Assembly: GCA_041651175.1 (NCBI GenBank)
Contig: JBAZJT010000015.1
Span: 1-64,000 of the forward strand
Source: Elusimicrobiales bacterium
Lineage (GTDB): Bacteria; Elusimicrobiota; Elusimicrobia; Elusimicrobiales; Elusimicrobiaceae
Direction of reading: 5' to 3'
DNA length: 64,000 nt
Each line of letters opens with the position of its first letter. The first letter of the stretch is position 1. The position numbers were made by a program, and so were the translations under genes. Of the stretch, positions 59,531-64,000 are shown in pieces. The notes under the pieces were generated by a model. That model was not told the origin of the DNA and did no database searches. It saw only the letters and a list, made by a program, of their open reading frames with translations.

Positions 59531-59923
59531 ATGACTGCGCAATATCAGATTCTCATGGTATCCGTGCCGGACAAGCAGGTTGCCAACACGCTGGCCGAAA
59601 ATCTGGTGGGGAAAAGACTTGCGGCCTGCGTCAATATCATCGGCGGTGTGCGCTCGGTGTACAAATGGGATGGCGAAATTAAAAAAGCGTCAGAATTGAT
59701 TTTGCTGGTGAAGACCCGCGTCAGCCTGATGCCGGAAACTATGCTTTGCATAAAGGAAAGCCATCCCTATTCCGTGCCGGAGATAATCTCGCTGCGTATA
59801 GACGACGGCAATCCCGAATATCTGGACTGGCTGGGAGCCAACTGCATGTTCACCGCCGCGCCGGACCAGACAAAGCGGGTGCTGCCGCGTCCGACCATCC
59901 CCCCCAAAGGGTTTGAAAAATGA
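59531..59923 (+). CDS. cutA: divalent-cation tolerance protein CutA
   Basis: A 130-residue CutA1-type trimeric ferredoxin-fold protein. Conserved parts are LVGKRLAACVNI, YKWDGEIKKASE, LLVKTR and ESHPYSVPEIISL. It has been linked to copper tolerance in E. coli, but its biochemical function is unclear. The C-terminal ~25 residues (LPRPTIPPKGFEK) extend beyond the usual fold. It overlaps the DUF4321 gene by 4 bp. Confidence 0.93.
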   Translation: MTAQYQILMVSVPDKQVANTLAENLVGKRLAACVNIIGGVRSVYKWDGEIKKASELILLVKTRVSLMPETMLCIKESHPYSVPEIISLRIDDGNPEYLDWLGANCMFTAAPDQTKRVLPRPTIPPKGFEK

Positions 59924-60183
59924 GAAACGCGATATACTTCCTGGTGATAATTCTTGTCGGCGCGCTGCTGGGCAATTTTTTCGGCAAAATGATAGTGATG
60001 TGGTTTCCGCAGGGAAATATCCACGATCTGTTTGCCACCGAAATCGCCACCGGGCTGCATCCGACCAACCTTGACCTGGTGATAGTGAACCTGACCTTCG
60101 GCTGCCTGTTCAAGTTCAATATAACCGGCATAGCCGGAATTCTGGCGGCGGCCATGCTTTCCCGCCTCATAGTCAAAAAGTGA
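59920..60183 (+). CDS. DUF4321-family small membrane protein
   Basis: An 87-residue protein with an N-terminal membrane segment (YFLVIILVGALLGNFFGKMI) and a second one (GIAGILAAAMLSRLIV). The linker LDLVIVNLTFGCLFKFNI is the DUF4321 hallmark. Function unknown. The family is often next to maf and rod-shape or division genes; here its stop overlaps the maf-fusion start. Confidence 0.85.
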   Translation: MRNAIYFLVIILVGALLGNFFGKMIVMWFPQGNIHDLFATEIATGLHPTNLDLVIVNLTFGCLFKFNITGIAGILAAAMLSRLIVKK

Positions 60184-61394
60184 AAGTAATACTCGCTTCC
60201 CGTTCCCCGCGCCGGCGCGCATTGCTGCGCGGCATGGGGTTTTCTTTTGTTGTAAAACCAAGTTGCGCAAGCGAGGAAACGGCGCTTAAGCGTCCTTCGG
60301 CGGTGGTGAAAACCCTCGCGCTGCGCAAGGCGCGCGATGTTGCCGCCGGATATCCCGATGACTGCGTGATAGGGGCGGACACGGTGGTGTTCTGCAAAGG
60401 CGAAATACTGGGCAAGCCGCAGGATTGCAGTGATGCGTTGCGGCTGCTTAACCTGCAAAACGGCAGCTGGCAGAGCGTGTATACCGGCGTGGCTGTGATA
60501 AACCGCGGCAAAACCGCCGTGGGCTGCGAGGTGTCGCGCTGCAAGGCGCGGCGGCTGGGCAAAGCCGAACTGGCCGCGCTGTCGCTGCGCCATCACGACA
60601 AGGCGGGCGCTTATGCCGTGCAGGACGATGACGACCGGTTTATAGCGAAAATTTCCGGCAGCAAAGACAATGTGGTAGGCCTGCCATGCGGCCTGCTGCG
60701 CCGGCTGCTGCGCCGGGCCGGCGCGCTGTCCGCGCTTTGCGTTTTTCTGGCGGCTGGCGCACAGGCCGGCGGCGCGGATAATGTGTATTTCCTGGGCGCG
60801 AAAGGAGAAAGCGCGGTTGAAAACCTCCACTGTTCCGAGCTGACAGAGAAAGAGCGTAACAAATGGAAAGCGGACCAAAACGTCTACCGCTACCATGTCT
60901 TCCTGGCGGTGGCCCTGAATTCGGCGGAGCAGAACCTGCGCTCGGCGCGCGCCTCGGAAGTAAAGCTCTACGACAAGCTTAAATGGACAACCGGCGGCGC
61001 CGGCGGCGAGCTGGACCTGCCGCTGCTTGCCTCGCTGGAATCCGCCCGCAAAGACATCGCCTCGTTTTATGCGGAGCTTGCGGGCAAAACCTCCGGCAGG
61101 GGCATTCCCCCCGCTTTTGCCGTCTCGAATGCCGCTTTTGCGAAATACGCGCAGTCGCGCGCCAAAGACGAGGCGGCAAGGTCAGCGGCATTGTCATCTT
61201 TGATTTCAGGCTGGCGCGACGCGCTGGGGAAAACGCCCGCAGCGGCGTTTCCGGTCAAGAAAGTTTTCGATTCGCTCAACGCCGGCGACGCGGCTCAAAC
61301 CGCGCTGTATTCCGGCTGGCAAAAAGTTTTTGTTTCGGATTGCGAAAAATACTTCGGCAGAAAATTTTCCGGGAGGAAGGATGAAAAACATTGA
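60180..61394 (+). CDS. Maf nucleotide pyrophosphatase fused to a membrane-spanning extension
   Basis: A 404-residue protein. Residues 1-178 are a complete Maf/YhdE-type nucleotide pyrophosphatase: ILASRSPRRRALLRGMGFSF, catalytic Asp in VIGADTVV, LGKPQD, and the terminal NVVGLPCGLLRRLL. Maf enzymes clear modified nucleotides and are tied to division arrest. In place of a stop the frame runs into a hydrophobic signal-like segment (about 180-196, GALSALCVFLAAGAQAG) and about 205 residues of unrecognised helical sequence. That part contains ELTEKERNKWKADQNVYRYHVFLAVA and ends DCEKYFGRKFSG. The second part looks like an exported protein whose signal peptide has been joined to Maf. It overlaps trxB by 14 bp. 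Confidence 0.85.
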   Translation: MKVILASRSPRRRALLRGMGFSFVVKPSCASEETALKRPSAVVKTLALRKARDVAAGYPDDCVIGADTVVFCKGEILGKPQDCSDALRLLNLQNGSWQSVYTGVAVINRGKTAVGCEVSRCKARRLGKAELAALSLRHHDKAGAYAVQDDDDRFIAKISGSKDNVVGLPCGLLRRLLRRAGALSALCVFLAAGAQAGGADNVYFLGAKGESAVENLHCSELTEKERNKWKADQNVYRYHVFLAVALNSAEQNLRSARASEVKLYDKLKWTTGGAGGELDLPLLASLESARKDIASFYAELAGKTSGRGIPPAFAVSNAAFAKYAQSRAKDEAARSAALSSLISGWRDALGKTPAAAFPVKKVFDSLNAGDAAQTALYSGWQKVFVSDCEKYFGRKFSGRKDEKH

Positions 61395-62301
61395 CGCCGC
61401 GGTGATAGGCGCCGGTCCGGCGGGCTGCTCCGCCGCGATATACATAGCGCGCGCGGGCCTCAAGCCGGTCATTTTCGGCGGCGCAATACCCGGCGGGCAG
61501 CTTTTGATGACTCACGAGATAGAGAATTTCCCCGGTTTCCCGGAGCCGGTAAGCGGCGCGGACCTTATGGAGCGTATGCACAGTCAGTGCAAACGGATGG
61601 GCGCGGAAATGCTTACCGACGAGGTGGAGGACGTGGATTTTTCCTCCCGGCCTTTTATGCTCCTGTCCTCTTCCGGAGAGCGGTACGCGGCGAAGGCCGT
61701 GGTAATCGCCTCCGGCGCGAAGGCGCGCTGGCTGGGCATTGATTCGGAGCGGAAGTTCATGGGCAAGGGCGTTTCCGCCTGCGCCACCTGCGACGGGTTT
61801 TTCTTCCGCGGCAGAGAAGTTTGCGTGGTGGGCGGCGGCGACGCCGCCGCCGGCGACGCGCTGTTTCTGGCCCGGTTTGCCTCTAAAATCCATCTAATCC
61901 ACCGGCGCGACAGGCTGCGCGCGACGGCCTCCGTCGCCTCCCGCGTTCTGGCGGAGCCTAAAGTAATTCCCGTCTGGGACAGCGTGGTGCGCGAAATACG
62001 CGGCGCGGACGCGGTGGAATCCGTAATTCTGAAAAATGTCAAAACCGGCGCGGAAACAGAACTGCCCTGCAGCGCGGTATTTGTGGCCATAGGCCATGAC
62101 CCCAACACCAGACTCTACGCGGGCAAACTGAATCTTGACCAGGCCGGCTATATAGTTGCCGACGGCAGGACGCGCACCTCGGTTCCCGGCGTTTTCGCCG
62201 CAGGGGACGTGATGGATTTGCATTACAAGCAGGCCGTAACATCCGCAGGGACCGGCTGCATGGCCGGCCTTGAGGCGGAGCGGTTTATCGCCGGTCTATA
62301 A
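61381..62301 (+). CDS. trxB: thioredoxin reductase (NADPH)
   Basis: A 306-residue FAD flavoprotein that reduces thioredoxin. It contains the FAD motif IGAGPAGCSAA, redox Cys pair C134/C137 (SACATCDGFFF), the NAD(P) motif VVGGGDAAAGDAL and GVFAAGDVMD near the end. HRRDRLRA fits NADPH specificity. GGGAGGAAGG directly precedes ATG 61381, so upstream in-frame codons are not used. It ends 6 bp into the convergent TonB-receptor gene. Confidence 0.95.
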   Translation: MKNIDAAVIGAGPAGCSAAIYIARAGLKPVIFGGAIPGGQLLMTHEIENFPGFPEPVSGADLMERMHSQCKRMGAEMLTDEVEDVDFSSRPFMLLSSSGERYAAKAVVIASGAKARWLGIDSERKFMGKGVSACATCDGFFFRGREVCVVGGGDAAAGDALFLARFASKIHLIHRRDRLRATASVASRVLAEPKVIPVWDSVVREIRGADAVESVILKNVKTGAETELPCSAVFVAIGHDPNTRLYAGKLNLDQAGYIVADGRTRTSVPGVFAAGDVMDLHYKQAVTSAGTGCMAGLEAERFIAGL

Positions 62302-64000
62302 TTTCCAGGAAAGCCCGGCGTTTATCCAGCGGCCCGGCATGGGTATGCCGGAGATTTCCTGGTAGCCAGTATTGAGCAGATTATTGCCTTCCAAAAAAAC
62401 TTCCGCGCCGCCGCGCAGGTTTTTTGAGAGTTTGGCGTTGAGCAAAAAATAGTTGTCCATGCCTTCCCTTTTGCGGTAAATCGCGGCGAGCAGGCAGTTT
62501 ATTCCCAGAATGCTTCTGCGCCCCGATGCCGCCATCTGGCTGTAGCCGTAGGCCAGCGCGTATTTGGAATACAAATCGGAATGGCGCGTGGAATCCGTCC
62601 AGGAATACTGCAGATTCCAATCCGTCTCCGCCGCGGCAAAAGCCAGCGAACCGTTTATTCCCCGCACTTTTATGTCACCTATGTTCTGCGCCTGCCACGG
62701 CCCCGTCGGAGAGGGCCCGGCCCAGTCTATCACATCTTTCTGGTTTCGCAAAAATACTGTCGCGGAGGCGGAACAATTTTTGCCGCAGGAATAGTCCGCT
62801 CCGGCATCGTAGGAAACCGCATGTTCCGGCGAGAGGCTGGGATTGCCGGTATTTACCGGGTCGTTGTAATACATGTCCGTAAAAGACGGCAGCCGGTACG
62901 ACACGCCCGTTCCGGCGCGCAGCCGCCAGCGCATTGCCGGCCTGAAACTTGCCGCAATCGCCGGGGAAAACTGGACGAGGCCGTCATTGCCGTCGGCGCG
63001 GGCGCTTGCGTCCACCGTCCAGCCGGAGCCGAACGGCGCGTGAATGCCGCCGAAGAGGCTTTGGCTGTCCCGTGTGTGGTTTCCCATGCTGGAACTGGCG
63101 ATTTCATCCTGCGCCGCCTCCACCCCCAAGCTTGCCGTGGTCTCGCCCAAGGCGGCAGCCGCCGAAAGCCGCGCCCCGCGGTAATGGGTGGTGTGATTGT
63201 TCACATACCATTGCGGGCGGGTGCGGTCCAACTGGAAAGTGTCGTCGTGACGGATAAAGAATACTTCCGGGCGCAGCTTTGCAGGGCCGTACTCCAGTTC
63301 GGAGGCGGCATTGGCGAAATAAGCGGATGTCCATTCGCGCGACGGGTAGTTTTTCCCCGGGGTGTAATAATCGTATGCGCCGTAGTCGTTGTTTAAGTAT
63401 CCCAGCGAAACCGCGGTTTTGCCCAGCGCGGATTTGGAAAAAAACGCGGTCCGGTCAAAGCCCGTGTCGTAGCGCGCGCCGTCGGAGCGGGCGTTTTCGG
63501 CGGAAATGCTCTGCCCGAATTTCCCCCACTCGTTTGCGGCGGAGGCCGATAACGCCGCCGTCGCGTATTCCCCCCCCAGCGCGGCGGCCTGCGCCCGCCT
63601 GCGCGGATTCTTGGTTATTATGTTTATCGCTCCGCCTATGGCCCCCGCGCCGTATATGGAACACGCCTGTCCGCGCAGCACTTCTATGCGCTCTATGTCA
63701 CTTTGCGTCAGCGGCAGGTCCATGTTGAAATGCCCGGTCTGCGAGTTGCTGACACGCACCCCGTCCACGAGAATAAGCGTCTGCTCGTTTGTGGCGCCGT
63801 CCAGCCCGGCGTCGGCCAGCGCGCCGTAGGGGCCGCGCTTTCGGATGTCGGCGCCCGCTATGTAATCCAGCAGTTCCGGCACGGAATGGGCGGGATAATC
63901 CTTCAACTGCTCGCCTTTTATGACGGAAACGTCGCGCGAGGCGAAAAACTGCGGCTGCGCCCGCGCCGGGGGCGGGCCTTCAAGCGAAATGCGCATTTCC
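62296..64000 (-). CDS. TonB-dependent outer-membrane receptor (N-terminus beyond window)
   Basis: At least 566 residues of a TonB-dependent receptor; the frame is still open at the right edge, so the signal peptide and TonB box are missing. The plug domain is visible (SVPELLDYIAGADIRKRG, LILVDGVRVSN, IERIEVLRGQACSIYGAGAIGGAINI), followed by a 22-strand-type barrel. It ends GRWINAGLSWKL, close to the usual aromatic end. It resembles BtuB-type cobalamin receptors in size and plug, but the ligand is not certain. Confidence 0.92.
   Translation of the reverse strand, partial: EMRISLEGPPPARAQPQFFASRDVSVIKGEQLKDYPAHSVPELLDYIAGADIRKRGPYGALADAGLDGATNEQTLILVDGVRVSNSQTGHFNMDLPLTQSDIERIEVLRGQACSIYGAGAIGGAINIITKNPRRRAQAAALGGEYATAALSASAANEWGKFGQSISAENARSDGARYDTGFDRTAFFSKSALGKTAVSLGYLNNDYGAYDYYTPGKNYPSREWTSAYFANAASELEYGPAKLRPEVFFIRHDDTFQLDRTRPQWYVNNHTTHYRGARLSAAAALGETTASLGVEAAQDEIASSSMGNHTRDSQSLFGGIHAPFGSGWTVDASARADGNDGLVQFSPAIAASFRPAMRWRLRAGTGVSYRLPSFTDMYYNDPVNTGNPSLSPEHAVSYDAGADYSCGKNCSASATVFLRNQKDVIDWAGPSPTGPWQAQNIGDIKVRGINGSLAFAAAETDWNLQYSWTDSTRHSDLYSKYALAYGYSQMAASGRRSILGINCLLAAIYRKREGMDNYFLLNAKLSKNLRGGAEVFLEGNNLLNTGYQEISGIPMPGRWINAGLSWKL

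Overview
The window is about 64 kb of GC-rich DNA (roughly 60% by eye) from a Gram-negative bacterium. Envelope markers include two PorV/PorQ-like outer-membrane proteins, an autotransporter and a TonB-dependent receptor. PorV-coupled giant secreted proteins, a pfa-like lipid/polyketide synthase, the anaerobe-type homocysteine pathway (DUF39 plus UPF0280) and a Ycf46-type ATPase together suggest an Elusimicrobiota-like or neighbouring uncultured lineage. That placement is inference; no rRNA or ribosomal-protein marker is present. No prophage, CRISPR array or transposase gene was seen.

Layout. (1) 0.1-4.9 kb, minus strand: recQ, an APC amino-acid permease, a periplasmic FKBP isomerase and a small holin-like membrane protein. 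(2) 4.9-19.6 kb, minus strand: two modules, each a giant secreted protein whose stop codon overlaps by 4 bp the start of a PorV/PorQ-like barrel. One cargo is a 1815-residue kelch/Fn3 protein and the other a 1161-residue Fn3 protein. Both end in a FlgD-like, type-IX-style C-terminal domain. The second module is preceded by a SpoIIE-type phosphatase/kinase and a STAS antagonist. tRNA-Gly(CCC) and folE lie between the modules. (3) 19.7-25.4 kb: a secreted hydrolase-like protein, then a peptide-use operon (M20 peptidase, OPT transporter, MFS carrier). (4) 25.4-30.9 kb: an accessory-looking zone with two toxin-antitoxin pairs, bipA, dispersed CTGTGG repeats, a palindromic TA-flanked element, a highly structured RNA candidate with a consensus promoter, and two AT-rich unknown membrane proteins. 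(5) 30.9-47.8 kb: a Ycf46-like AAA ATPase divergent from a large operon. The operon encodes a 2932-residue KS-AT-KS-ACPx4-KR-DH synthase, a Sfp-type phosphopantetheinyl transferase, an acyl-CoA carboxylase beta subunit, dtd, a TIM-barrel glycosidase-like protein, a DUF192 protein and a secreted M20 peptidase. A 165-bp palindromic element has inserted in frame into the signal peptide of that peptidase. (6) 47.8-52.8 kb: asd, then an ECF sigma / anti-sigma / Spy-like / autotransporter operon. (7) 52.8-56.3 kb: a SAM-I riboswitch driving DUF39, UPF0280 and aspartokinase (homocysteine from aspartate semialdehyde). (8) 56.3-64 kb: a GT39-like membrane protein, then yggS, a DUF167 gene, mtnA, cutA, a DUF4321 gene, a maf fusion, trxB and a TonB-dependent receptor cut by the window edge.

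The strongest candidates for new biology are the cargo-PorV couplets, the in-frame palindromic elements, the pfa-like synthase whose four ACPs all carry Thr at the usual phosphopantetheine Ser, and the structured RNA at about 29.3-29.5 kb.
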